A stretch of 64,000 bases of DNA. Source: Brachionus plicatilis. Taxonomy: Eukaryota; Rotifera; Eurotatoria; Ploima; Brachionidae. Under the pieces are notes generated by a model. The model had not been told where the DNA came from. It searched no databases and saw nothing but the letters and a program-made list of their open reading frames with translations. Both the position numbers and the translations under genes were made by a program. This document shows, in pieces, positions 54,115-64,000 of the stretch (the first letter of the stretch is position 1; each line of letters starts with the position of its first letter). The stretch lies in contig QEOQ01000092.1 of NCBI GenBank assembly GCA_010279815.1, forward strand, positions 1,166,065-1,230,064, read 5' to 3'.

Positions 54115-54840
54115 TTTTTAAAGGGGTGAATTTTTGGGCCAATTCGGTCACCCCATTAGTGCCGAAATTCATCGAATCACTGCCAAAATTTACACAATAA
54201 ACCTTGAAAATATTTCATTCAACCCAAATTAACCTTTTTAAAAATACATGACCATCCCATCTGGGGCATCGTGAAATTTCACACAAAACTTCCAATGCAA
54301 AAATTAAAAAATTTTACAACTTTTGTTCTAAATGTCAAAAACTTGTTCTGTAAATGAAACAAAGTGAAACAACTATTGTTTCACCTTCTGCAGAAGTCTG
54401 CAAAATATGTGCAAATTTTGCAAAATTGCACCCTATTTATAACAATTAAAAATAAAGCGAAATTTATTTGCACAGGTTTTCCAGACTTCTGCAGAAGGTG
54501 AAACAACAGTTGTTTCACTTTGTTTCAGTTACAAAACAAGTTTTTGACATTTAGAACAAAAGTTATAAAATTTTTAATTTTTGTTTTGGAAGTTTTGTAT
54601 GAAATTTCACAATGGCTCCATCTGGGTGATTTTCAGAGCTAATCGGTTGAAAAAATTGGCCAATTGGGTTAACAGGATTAACCGAATTAGCCCCTCACCC
54701 CATTAACCCCAGCGGCTAAACGGGTAAACCAAAAATTTCGGACTAAATGGGTGATTAACTTTCGCGTTTTCATCGTTACTGAGTCTTTAGGAAAATTATC
54801 AAAAAAAATAGGTGACCCGATTAGGCCGTCTTACTATACA
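54115..54840. mobile_element. GGGTGACC-type foldback, split by a MITE
   Basis: The left part has GGGCCAATTCGGTCACCCC; the right part has CCAATTGGGTTAACAGGATT, CACCCCATTAACCCC and AAAAATTTCGGACTAAATGG. The right part aligns with 36890-37046 of the PHD-bearing foldback. A 9-bp-TSD MITE (54265-54616) lies inside it. Confidence 0.6.
54265..54616. mobile_element. GGCATCGTGAAATTT foldback MITE, 9-bp TSD (copy F)
   Basis: Arms of about 150 bp are inverted copies, with CTTCTGCAGAAG and GAAACAACTATTGTTTC as internal palindromes. Flanks CCCATCTGG (54256-54264) and TCCATCTGG (54617-54625) match at eight of nine bases. The terminal GGCAT(C/T)GTGAAATTTC links it to copies A-E, though the interior differs. 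Confidence 0.8.
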
Positions 54841-54872
54841 AGTCATAGATGAAATAAGTCTCTTAGGTTATA

Positions 54873-55971
54873 CAGTATGTCTAGAAAGTTTAGAGCATTA
54901 CTAAAAAATTTATAAAAAAAATTTTAAGGAGTAAAAATCTAAAATTATAATATATTTACATTTAATGTTAACTATAACATCTTTAAGATAATTTTATTAG
55001 CTTTCTTTTGATATATAGATTGTTCAAAAAAAATTTCTGAACACTCCAGAACCCATTTAGAAAAAAACAGATAAAATTGAACAAAAAAAAATAGTCTACA
55101 AAGTTTAGAACAATTATTTTATCCTAAAATTTTACCACACCTTGACAATCCCTGGCCATTTTTTTTTCACACAATGCTTGGAATGTCTTTTCATACTGTT
55201 AGCTTGCTCTTTAACGTTTGATTTATTATTTTTGGATTATCACTCCAAGTTTTGTTTACCAAAGTTACAAAATGGTGGAGGTTCGGTTGGTATTTGGGGA
55301 TGTTTTAATTATAAAGGAACTGGATGCTGCTCCATTTATACAGGCAGAATTAATCAATTTGTGTACATGGACACTCTGGAAAATAACTCATTACCATCAG
55401 CCGAGATATTTTTTGATCAGAGTCAAGATTGGATTTTTCAGCAGGATGGCGCTGGTGCACATACTGCTCATTCCGTTCGAGATTGGTTTCAAGAAAAACA
55501 AATAACAGTTCTCCCCTGGTGCCCAAGATCACCTGATCTCAATCCAAAAGAGAATTTATGGTGATATATTGACCACAAAATGGTCAATACAAATAAGTCA
55601 GTAGAGCATTTAAAAAGCGTTCTTTTTGATGAATGGTTGAAAGTTCCTAGTGAAGTAGTAAAAAACATGATTGAATCTATGCCAAAACGTGTCGCTGAGT
55701 GTATTAAAGCTAAGGGTGGGAATTTTAAATGTTAAAAAATAAATGTTTTGTAGACATTTTTTTTTTGTTAAAAAATTTCACTCCTTTTTTTTTTGCGGTT
55801 ATTTACTTCGATTTTTTTTCTATCCTAGTTTTTGTACTTTACCGATAAAAAAAATTTTTTTAAATAAATTTCTAAAAAAAAATACATTTTTATTTTTTTA
55901 TGTAGCCGCTCGGCTTCCAAGAAACAAACCTTGCATAAAAAATTTAAATGTTCTAAATTTTCTATATATCC
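54873..55971 (+). mobile_element. Tc1/mariner element, internally deleted
   Basis: It starts after TA with CAGTATGTCTAGAAAGTTTA; the right end reversed is a weaker match (ATAGAAAATTTAGAACATTTAA near 55970). The interior codes for the C-terminal half of a Tc1-like transposase. The N-terminal DNA-binding half has been lost. Confidence 0.75.
55255..55734 (+). pseudogene. Tc1-like transposase, C-terminal half
   Basis: Frame: GGSVGIWGCFNYKGTG, then FQQDGAGAHTAHSVRDWF (second catalytic Asp) and WCPRSPDLNPKENLW followed by a TGA stop, then YIDHKMVNTNKSVEHL and ESMPKRVAECIKAKGGNFKC. The spacing between D and E fits DD34E Tc1 enzymes. The stop at 55562 falls one codon after ENLW, where active enzymes continue. 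Confidence 0.85.
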
Positions 55972-56460
55972 AAATTGATCAAAATCTTAATTTTTCAAAG
56001 CTTGCTTGAAATCAAATAACTGCTTAGTATTAGTATACTTTTTTATCTAACTAATTCAGTTAAATTTCAGTTTTTTAAGACATTTATTTTGCCTTATTTT
56101 GATTATTGATCGACCGAAAAAACTTTTTTAATTTTTGCCATTTTAAGCCATTTTTTCGCTGAAAATCTTTTAAAATTTTCTCAATAGATATTTAGGAATT
56201 TCCTTTAAAAATTTTTTAAAATTTAAATCATTTTTATTTAAATAACAAAATAGAATAAAAATTTTGTTTGGAAAAATCCTCAAAAATTAGGGGCTATCCG
56301 CAAAAAAGTTGACCGTTATTTGACTGCTCTTTTTTGCCTTACCCAATTTTATTACTGTCCAAAATTTTGACCGTAAAGCTAACGAAACAGTCGACATAAC
56401 AATGCGAACACAGTCTCGGTTTCTTAAATTAATTGGTCGATTAAGTGTTCTCTTGCATCC
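55972..56460. other. A+T-rich stretch
   Basis: No gene seen. Confidence 0.45.
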
Positions 56461-56661
56461 CAACACTATTTATTTATTTTTTTATTGTACCGAGCTAAAG
56501 CTCCTTCAGAATAAGTTAAAAAGTAAAATAAAATAAATATAAAATTAAGGTTAATAAAATGAGATAAAAAAAAGAATCAAAATAAAGTAATTAAGCTAAA
56601 AAAATGAAAGCTATAAGACATAAATTGGAAAAGATTGTTACATGTGGCACATGTTTAAATA

Positions 56662-58039
56662 CAGTCCCGTTCTGTTCACTTGTTTTTACCAAAAATTACG
56701 TAAAATTACGTAAATTTGCGTAAAATCAAAAAGGGACAAAAAAGTTATGATTTTTTGAAAAAAAGGTTACAATTCTGCTTTTTCATCGACTTTCTACTTT
56801 TTACCATATAAATAAACATTTACGTAATTTTACGTAAATTTTAGTAAATTTTTTCATTTTTTAATGTAAATTTACGTAACTTTTTTTAGGATTTCAGGAA
56901 AAAAACGTAATTTTTTTAATTTTTATTTTAATATTTACAAATTTTGAAAAACAATTTAATAGGAATAAAGTTTTAGAAAGAAAAGTTAAATTTAGTTTGC
57001 TTTTTTTGAGCTCTTGTCCATCTTAAAGCTATTAGCTGCCTTCTCCCAAGCTTCTTTAAACGTCTAGTTTTTTGGCACATATTTTTGTAATTCGTCTTTT
57101 TGTAATTGTTCTAAATTTCAATTCAAACAGGCAAACTAAAAGGAAATTTAGGAACTGTCCCGCTAGATAGAGCCTTATTGCAATTAAATGAAAATTTGCA
57201 AAATTTGAACTCAAAAAAGAGATAATGAGCCAAAATAGAGAAATTAAAAATGTTTTAGTTGAAAACAGCTCCTTAGAAAAAAATAAAAGTTCGAGTTCAA
57301 AATCAACTGATGATAATAGTGACTTTGAGGATCAGAATTTTGTTGGAAATGATTCTATAAGTAAATGTATTTGAATAATAAATAAACTTTTATCTTAATT
57401 TTTTTCTTCAAAGCGAGCAATAAAGATTTTACTAACTCATTAAGAGGCTTAATTACTAAAAGATTTAAGGACGATCCTGGTCAAACTTTGGGAAATTACC
57501 AAAAAACCTATCCTAATAGTATGCTCGAGATAAAAAGTAATTTTTTTTTAAAGTTCAGAATTGAAATTTAGAACAATTATAAAAAGACGAATTACAAAAA
57601 TATGTGCCAAAAAACTCGACGTTTAAAGAAGCTTGGGAGAAGGCAGCTAATAGCTTTAAGATGGACAAGAGCTCAAAAAAAGCAAACTAAATTTAACTTT
57701 TCTTTCTAAAACTTTATTCCTATTAAATTGTTTTTCAAAATTTGTAAATATTAAAATAAAAATTAAAAAAATTACGTTTTTTTCCTGAAATCCTAAAATA
57801 AGTTAAAAATTTACGTAAAATTACGTAAATGTTTATTTATATGGTAAAAAGTAGAAAGTCGATGAAAAAGCAGAATTGTAACCTTTTTTTCAAAAAATCA
57901 TAACTTTTTTGTCCCTTTTTGATTTTACGCAAATTTACGTAATTTTACGTAATTTTTCGTAAATTACCATTTTTTACATTTGTCAATTTACGTAATTTTA
58001 CGTAAATTTTGGTAAAAACAAGTGAACAGAACGGGACTG
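56662..58039. mobile_element. TA-flanked foldback with a captured or own gene
   Basis: Ends are CAGTCCCGTTCTGTTCACTT and its complement. The arms are about 460 bp, studded with TTACGTAA/TTTACGTAAAT palindromes. The retrotransposon at 34200-34230 shows the unoccupied target GTTTAAATAGTTCAAG (reversed), so the insertion duplicated exactly TA (56660-56661, 58040-58041). TA duplication and CAGT ends fit Tc1/mariner-type transposition. The centre holds a three-exon gene whose third exon is part of both arms. Confidence 0.92.
57225..57690 (+). pseudogene. Three-exon gene of unknown function inside the foldback
   Basis: Exons 57225-57360, 57414-57536 and 57572-57690 join in phase to about 125 codons, beginning MSQNREIKNVLVENSSLEKN and ending FKMDKSSKKAN. 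The first half is acidic and serine-rich; exon 2 has LRGLITKRFKDDPGQTLGNY. Exon 3 has one TAA stop (TTA-TAA-AAA near 57580). The antisense copy of exon 3 in the left arm (about 57000-57120) has CAA at that place but a TAG further on where this copy has TCG. I recognise no family. Confidence 0.6.
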
Positions 58040-58249
58040 TAGTTCAAGTTTTAGGAAAAAAAAAAAGAAATAGTAAGGTAGCAATTACACAATGTGGTTG
58101 GGTATTCAATATATCTTAATTCGAAACCTTCTTTGTATTCCTTCACCAGTCTTACAACCAATGGAATAGAATGACTCAGTCCAACACTAAAATTTAAAGT
58201 ATTTTTGAAACATAAGTATAAAAATCTTTGAACTTAAGTGTTTTAGAAT

Positions 58250-60640
58250 GCTTAATTTTTATTATAAAGTAAGCGCGATGCAAAACTTCCAAATTATCTC
58301 CAGATATGGATTTCGACCTCATTTTTGGATTCTACGTATATGAAAACCTAGGTTTAGCAAAAAATTTTAGGGGGGGTCTAAAATTTTTTTTTGTTGGCTA
58401 GGGGGTCTGAATCTTTACCGCCTTATATAAAGTATATCTTATTTAAGCTTTTTTATCTTAGAATTTAATTAATCGAATCTACTCGATCGACACATTTTCT
58501 GATAGAGAATTAAATGCTCTATATTCTGAGCTGGTTATCTTGAAAAAAAAAAAAATTGAAAATTTTTTGGGAAAAAAATCGGAAAATTTTTGACATTTTT
58601 TAACTTTTTCGGGATCTACTTTTTTGCAAACCCCTTAACCTATGTATTTTTATACAAATTCTGAAACTAGACAAAATTCTGAACAAATTGATGGTTTTAC
58701 TTTTTTTATTTTCTCATTTATTTTTCTTAAAAAAAGTGTTTCTTAAAAAAAGTTGTTAAAAGATTAAATATTATTGACCTTTTAAGCCAATTATAATTAT
58801 ATATGTGAAACAACAAATGATCACGCTCATCCTAAATCCAAAATAATATTTCAAACAACATACTTTAGACTTTATAATATTACAACATTCCACAAATGTT
58901 TATTAATCATACGATGGAATGCAATTGAAAAAGATTATTCTTACTTCCTAGTTTTGGACTTTAACTTTTTATTATTTTATTATAAATATTTCTTTTTTTA
59001 TTTTAATTAAATCGTGAAAATAAAAATTATATTTTATTTACATAAATAAAATCCATTTAAAAAGAGCCCAGCTTTTATTTTCACATATAAATTCATCTTT
59101 TCTGTATCCAATTAATTCAATCAATAAGTCAATTTTTTAGAATTGATTAGTTTAAAGAAACGAACCAACCGCTGTTGACCTGTTCAAATTGATTCAGTAT
59201 TCTTGTGTCTGGTTAATAAGCTGGTCGTTAATACAGCACGCTCATTCCTCGCAATTATAAAATTTTTTGCTAACTATACACAAACTTTGGTCTCGAAACT
59301 TTGAAAAATTGTGTCGTAAAATTTCTTTGTATGGTGAATCTGAATAACTTTGTGTTTTTTCCTCAAACATTCTTGCTTCATTACTGAGACATGTGTTTTT
59401 AAAACCTTCTTTTTTTAAGTCATGTATTGATTGTTTATATCAGCTTTAATTCAAATTGATTTAAAAAAAAATTAAGTAAAAATAAATTTTGAACAGTGAT
59501 TTGTTTTATTTACTAGAAAATCTCACTATTCGAATCCTAATAAATCCCAATGGCTAAAATAAGTTGTCTGCTTTAATTGAGATTCTAAAAACAAAAAAGG
59601 ATTTTCGTTGTGAATAAATTGAAGAAACGTACAGCTTATAACGGTCTGAATAAAACGAAAACATGTATTGCCTTGGTCTAAATATGAAAAATTTTTTCTT
59701 TAAAAGTCATTTTAACTTTTTAAATGGAGAAAAAATTTCATCGCATCTTAAACAATAGCAATAAATCACGTTAAATTTAATGAGACTCAATGATTATTAA
59801 ATCGAAATGTAGAATTATAATAGTGGTATTCATATACAAATATGTTTCTAGACTTGATGGTACACAAAATTAAAATTAAAGCTTAAAAAATGAGCTAAGA
59901 TTTCTACTAATTGAAACTTAGGGTCTAGTTTACATTGTTCATAGCGTCTTGAAATACTTGTTGCTTTGAAAAATTGATCTTTTTTAGCTTAAATCATTCA
60001 TAGACCATCTGATAGTATGGGCTGATTTTTTCTCATTAAATTTTTATTCGAAAAATATTTATGACCTGTTTAAAATAATCAGAAATGTTTTTAATGTTTC
60101 ATTTTTTGTGAACACTTCAGACTTGTATAAAAGTCAGGAAAAAAGTCTGACTTTAACTTGTAAATTTTAAGTCTTGACTTTTTTCAAAAATTTAAAAATA
60201 TAAAAAATTAAAAGTCATTAATTTTTTTATTCAGGAAAAAATTAAATTTGAAACATGATCTTTCAAACAATGCATATTATAATTACATTCTTTTAAGAGA
60301 ATGACCCAGTATGCATCAATTAATTTTTTTTTATAACTAAATTTTATAATTTTATTCAGATAATGAAAATTATCGACTGATTCAAATATTGTCTTTTAGA
60401 TCAGTTTTTTTTTTAATTGAAGAATTAAACAATAATTTTTGGGATTCATTTAGCTGAAACTTTTTCCCAATAAAGATAAGGATTTCTTATAAAATTAAGG
60501 AAAAAGATTATGTTTCGAAATTAATCGTTTATTCTAGAATCATGTATTTCACACATTGAGAACCCAGAAGTGCTTAAAATGAGCACTTTTTTAAAACAAA
60601 ATCTTAATATAATCATATCTATCTGAGATCATTATCATTT
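58250..60640. other. A+T-rich stretch with a possible hAT end
   Basis: No gene seen. At 60118-60185 CAGACTTGTATAAAAGTCAG followed by AAGTC-rich sequence resembles one end of the hAT family of 10753 and 16673; no partner end was found. Confidence 0.45.
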
Positions 60641-60976
60641 TAATGGCATACAATTATCGTTCACCAATAATATTTTTTTTATTCACCAAAAAAATAAAGA
60701 ATATCACCAAAAAAATATAATCTAAGGCGAAACTCGATTACCAAAACTTAACACCTAATTGGTGTGTTTTGCCGCAAATTTATTCTTAATTGACACCAAA
60801 AAATCACAATTACCTGTGCAAAAATCAAACCACCAATTCAAAATAGGTTTCAAAACCAAATTAATTTATACTTCACCAATTCAATTTTTTATTCCCCAAA
60901 AATATTATAAATAGTATTTTTCATAATTTTATTTACCGCAAATCCTTTAAAAATCAATTGAAACTCAATCGATACG

Positions 60977-61219
60977 ATGGCAACAGCGGTAATTCAAGAT
61001 AACACAGTATCGTCATCAAGTGAAAACGTACTAGATTATCAAGATACTAGTGATGATGTAGATTGGGATATTGAATCTGAAACATTGCACAGAAAAAGGA
61101 AAAGAAGCAAAGGTCAAGTATACAACGTGCACAACAATTATCAATTAATTGATGAAGCTTTGAAAGATCTCAATAAAATTGGCAATTGGAGAAAACAACG
61201 AAAGCATTATACTATATAA
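60977..61219 (+). CDS. N-terminal remnant of a Mutator-like transposase
   Basis: An 80-codon frame starting MATAVIQDNTVSSSSENVLD, then acidic residues and RKRKRSKGQVYNVHNNYQ. The basic KG(Q/K)VY block and the following helix parallel the remnant at 34454 (KRGKGKVCEFYKDY). Function is inferred only from this parallel and from the partner fragment downstream. Confidence 0.5.
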   Translation: MATAVIQDNTVSSSSENVLDYQDTSDDVDWDIESETLHRKRKRSKGQVYNVHNNYQLIDEALKDLNKIGNWRKQRKHYTI

Positions 61220-61237
61220 TGCTGGTATAATGGATGG

Positions 61238-61409
61238 TTAATGTAGATGGTACATCAAGAATAACATTTGCAAGCACTTGATTGGCATATCAAAAATTCT
61301 AAATATTCCTGGATGTGAAATACCATTATCAGCGAAAAATATTCCTATCTGCGAAAAAAGAAAACCTGGAAGACCTGCAAAGGCAAAACAAGCTTTGATA
61401 GTTCAGTAA
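61238..61409 (+). pseudogene. SWIM-type C-terminus of a Mutator-like transposase
   Basis: WYIKNNICKHLIGISKILN gives the second half (CxH) of a SWIM finger; the first CxC is lost at the deletion junction. It goes on ICEKRKPGRPAKAKQALIVQ and a stop. The GRPAKAK tail is also present at 12300-12614. Confidence 0.7.
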
Positions 61410-61899
61410 TTATTTTTGGTTTGATTTTTATTATTATTGGTGATAAAAACTATTATTTTGGTTGAAATAAATATTTTTTTGGTTTAAAATAATTAAAAAA
61501 TTTGGTGAAAAATAATATTTTTTTTTGTGAAATAAAATTGTTTTGGTGAAAAATATATTTATTTGGTTCATGTTTTATTATTTTTTTGATGATTTATTTT
61601 GGTGAAGTAAAAATTTAGTGCCTATTTTAATGGGACAATCAATTTAGATAAAAAAGTTTTTTACACAGACTGTGCGATAAGTTATAAAATAAAATAAAAT
61701 ACAAAAAATAGATACCAATTTTTGGAATAAAATTTTTTTTAATTTATTGTGTTCGATGATGCATTTACTTTTTAAAAAAGAATCACTCTTTTTAATTAAA
61801 GTAGAGACCAAAATTGAATTTATTTGTTTTAGAAAAAAGGATATTTTATTGAAAAGTTGAAGACTAAAGTCTACCATCTGCCGAAAAAATTAATATGGG

Positions 61900-62370
61900 C
61901 ATTTAAAGGCTACGAACTCAGCAAGTCCGCAAATCCTGGAAAATAGCAAGTATAACCATGATGCCTGAGAAATCTTCTCATACTCAAGACAGTAATAATT
62001 ATCGTTCAATTTGACAAGTTGTCTTGGAAAGTTACTTGAACGTATTATTTACACCAGAATATATAATTTTCTTGAGAACATTAATTTACTTATACATGAG
62101 CAATCAGGATTTAGAAAACATAGGTGCACTGCATTTAATCTTTATTTTCTTATTCAAAATGTTGTAGAGTCTTTAATGGAAAGAAAAAAAAAGAGAGTAA
62201 GAAAGAAAAAAGTCTGTTGTCTATATTTTGACATTTCTAAAGCTTTTGATAGAGTTTGGCATGATGGACTAATTTTCATGCTAATTAGAATTAATCTACC
62301 TTCTTATCTCGTTTATTGGATAAGATCGTTTCTGCATTTAAGATTTTTAGAGTAAATATAAATGGTCATC
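61900..62370 (+). mobile_element. Jockey-like reverse-transcriptase fragment
   Basis: WKIASITMMPEKSSHTQDSN and NNYRSI lead, after a stop, into LGKLLERIIYTRIYNFLE, HEQSGFRKHRCTAFNLYFL, CCLYFDISKAFDRVWHDGLI and PSYLVYWIRSFL. This covers reverse-transcriptase motifs 0 to A of a Jockey/CR1-type enzyme. A stop at 62012 and loss of the YADD part show it is dead. Confidence 0.85.
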
Positions 62371-62377
62371 TAAGTGA

Positions 62378-62680
62378 TCAATACCCTAAGATAAAGAAGA
62401 AGGGCTTTATATTAGTGTTGGCCTCCGGAGGAACAAAAAATTCCATAGTTAAATCAAAGCCTCTTGGAAGGCATTTCCCATAAGACCAATTGTTACATTT
62501 CTCACATTCATTTGATTTGATTTTTTTGACTTTTCCAAATACTGTTTTACACTTGAAATAACTTTTTTGGTCGTTCAGTGGAGATATTTCAATTTCAGAC
62601 TCTTCTTTATCACTGATTGTTGTCACTTTCTTCCTCTTTTAATTCAACTTTTTTACCTGTTCATCTTCTAATTGTTTTAA
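62378..62680 (-). pseudogene. Second PHD-like zinc-finger fragment
   Basis: On the minus strand: KRKKVTTISDKEESEIEISP, then SYFKCKTVFGKVKKIKSNEC and ECEKCNNWSYGKCLPRGFDL. The order of acidic segment, C..., CEKCxNW...CLP parallels the fragment at 36334-36683. A TAA precedes KRKK, so it is decayed. It abuts the reverse-transcriptase fragment on its left. Confidence 0.5.
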
Positions 62681-63032
62681 AACTCGGCATTTAAAATTTT
62701 TTTTTTTTTAAATTAGCGGCTCTATTGACACTATTATGTTCCAATAAAAAAAATTATATTCACATAATAAATAAAAAATAATTAAATTTTTTATACAAAT
62801 ATTTTTTAGATACAAATTAATAGCAAAAATTTCATTTTAAACTTAATTTAAGTCTAATATAACAAAAAATATGGCAGCTTTTTTTCATTTTAACTTTTTT
62901 CAGGAAAATAAATAAAAAAGATAATATTTTAATAATTTTAATATATAATTATCACCTTTAATTCAGATTATTAATTTTTTTCCAAATTTTAACACATTTT
63001 TACCAAAATTTTCCAAAATTTTACTGAATTTT
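62681..63032. other. A+T-rich stretch with left half of an outer palindrome
   Basis: No gene seen. From about 62993, ACATTTTTACCAAAATTTTC is the inverted partner of sequence at 63401-63450 across MITE copy D. Confidence 0.5.
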
Positions 63033-63400
63033 GGCTTGGTGAATTTCAAATACAAATTGAACAAAAATTCGTCATTTTTTGTAAAATTAAAATTGAAGTT
63101 AATAAATGGTATTTAAAAAAATATAACCTGATATAAAGTGCAATATATTTTGTTGCACCTTTTTTGCCTAAAATAAAATTTATATTTTCTTTTTTTTTAG
63201 TAAATAAAATTAATAATCAATTTGAATCTTATTGATGTTTTATTTTTGTCTTCTCTTACATAAGAAAAAAATTTTTAGGTGAAAAAGGTGCAACTAAGTT
63301 TGTTGCAGTAATTTCATAATTTTTAATATTATTTATAAGCTTTTAATTTACCAAAAAATGAAGAATTTTTGTTCAATTTGTATTTGAAATTCACAAAGCC
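63033..63400. mobile_element. GGCTTTGTGAATTTC foldback MITE (copy D)
   Basis: Arms match copy A over their length, including the core (GTGCAATATATTTTGTTGCA left; GGTGCAACTAAGTTTGTTGC right) and the AAATTGAACAAAAATTC stretch near each end. The bases just outside are inverted (ACTGAATTTT and AAAATTCAGT), so the inverted repeat is longer than in the other copies or the element sits in an older palindrome. Confidence 0.8.
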
Positions 63401-64000
63401 AAAATTCAGTAAAATTTCGGAAAATTTGGTAAAAATGTAAAATAATAAATAATGTGTAAAAATAATAAATTAATAATAAATTTATAATAAATAATTAATA
63501 ATAAATTGGGTTAAAATGTAAATAAATAAATAAATCATTTGGTAAATTTGGTAATTTGGTAAATTGTTTTTTCTCAAGTTTTTTTGATTTTTTTAATTAA
63601 TGAAAACAGTTTAAAATGGTTTTAAAAATGGCATTCTTTGGGCATTTTGTTAAAACTATCAAAAACCCTAGGATCAAATCAGTACTGTATATTTCTGAAG
63701 ATAATTTTATTTCAGATAGTTATCTTTCACAATACATTGCTAGAGAAAGATATTTTATCTTTACTTCCTTGATATTTTCTCTTTTTATTAAAGGTATAAA
63801 AAAATAATATATAAATTTGAAAAATCTGTTCAAAAGATATGAGAATTAAAAAATTTTAAAAATAATTTTTAGTATTTTAGAGCAAAATTTGTGAAAGAAA
63901 ATGAATGCTTGTGAAATATTATGTGAATTAAATGTAACAAAACAAATTAAAAATGTGTTTATTTGCAATTTTTATTTTGAAAAAAAAAAAAGGAAAACAA
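63401..64000. other. A+T-rich end of window with one weak ORF
   Basis: 63616-63807 (+) could encode 63 residues including FVKTIKNPRIKSVLYISEDN and YIARERYFIFTSL. The last piece faintly recalls piggyBac transposases, but I would not call it. Nothing else seen. Confidence 0.3.

Larger units (their letters stand above)
56467..58240 (-). mobile_element. Non-LTR retrotransposon 3' part, split by a foldback
   Basis: A minus-strand copy of the family at 33600-34430. From 58180 down it encodes LSHSIPLVVRLVKEYKEGF and the YIEYPTTLCN stretch; the 3' UTR continues below 56661 to the hairpin at 56483-56513 and a TAAATAAATA tail. The 1378-bp foldback (56662-58039) separates the two parts. Confidence 0.85.
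60650..61640 (+). mobile_element. Mutator-like foldback with CACCAAAA/TTTTGGTGA arrays
   Basis: The left 320 bases repeat CACCAA(T/A)A and the right 230 bases repeat its complement TTTTTGGTGAA, forming inverted arrays. The centre carries an N-terminal ORF (60977-61219) and a C-terminal remnant (61238-61409), with the catalytic core deleted. Confidence 0.65.

Noticed and set aside
55743..56009. 88-codon plus-strand ORF
   Set aside because: F/K/L-rich low complexity within the 3' part of the Tc1 element; no family match.
63616..63807. piggyBac transposase fragment
   Set aside because: Similarity is a faint impression over about 15 residues; too weak to call.

Overview
The window is a strongly A+T-rich stretch of a eukaryotic, almost certainly animal, nuclear genome. 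The evidence is multi-exon genes with short GT-AG introns and conserved metazoan families: a cilia dynein-assembly factor (DNAAF5), LMBR1L, XPNPEP3, an SLC2 sugar transporter, PSMA2, a V-ATPase G subunit, an exosome MTR3-type subunit and WAP proteins. The composition, the compact genes, the ciliary gene and the dense small DNA transposons would suit a monogonont rotifer such as Brachionus. That species guess is inference, and nothing here proves it.

Gene layout. Two tandem WAP genes lie at 3886-4410 and 4630-5279 (+), converging on a 7-exon SLC2 transporter at 5336-9982 (-). DNAAF5 (13183-21662, -) and PSMA2 (22049-22855, +) diverge from a 386-bp shared promoter region. LMBR1L (27452-38131, -) spans 10.7 kb because its introns are packed with transposons. 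V-ATPase G is at 40463-40920 (+). A 66-residue LYR-motif microprotein gene (45431-45691, +) is followed after 8 bases by an intronless XPNPEP3 (45700-47448, +). An EXOSC6/MTR3 gene is at 51913-52719 (-). From 52.9 kb to the end only mobile elements and apparently empty DNA are seen.

Mobile elements fill most of the rest, and many can be bounded exactly by target-site duplications (TSDs): two hAT elements (8-bp TSDs), a piggyBac-type element (TTAA), a TA-flanked foldback with a three-exon gene, a solo LTR (4-bp TSD), a tRNA-derived SINE (13-bp TSD), and a family of short foldback elements beginning GGCATTGTGAA with 9-bp TSDs (Mutator-like). There are internally deleted Mutator-like elements keeping SWIM or AT-hook-like tails, Tc1/mariner remnants, and many 5'-truncated non-LTR retrotransposons. 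Several of the last end in a short hairpin followed by AATAAATAAA-type tails, and the hairpin stems co-vary between copies.

Most notable: (1) the LYR microprotein/XPNPEP3 pair, a candidate two-protein transcript or trans-splicing unit; (2) twin 8-bp-TSD foldback elements at 18684-20379, built of repeated TGGTCAC sites around a small zinc-finger ORF and sitting at the same position of a 77-bp satellite inside a DNAAF5 intron; (3) the 1378-bp foldback at 56662-58039, whose gene's last exon is duplicated in both arms, with an empty-site paralogue in the same window. Exon coordinates were read by eye; joins were accepted only where splice phase and protein family agreed.
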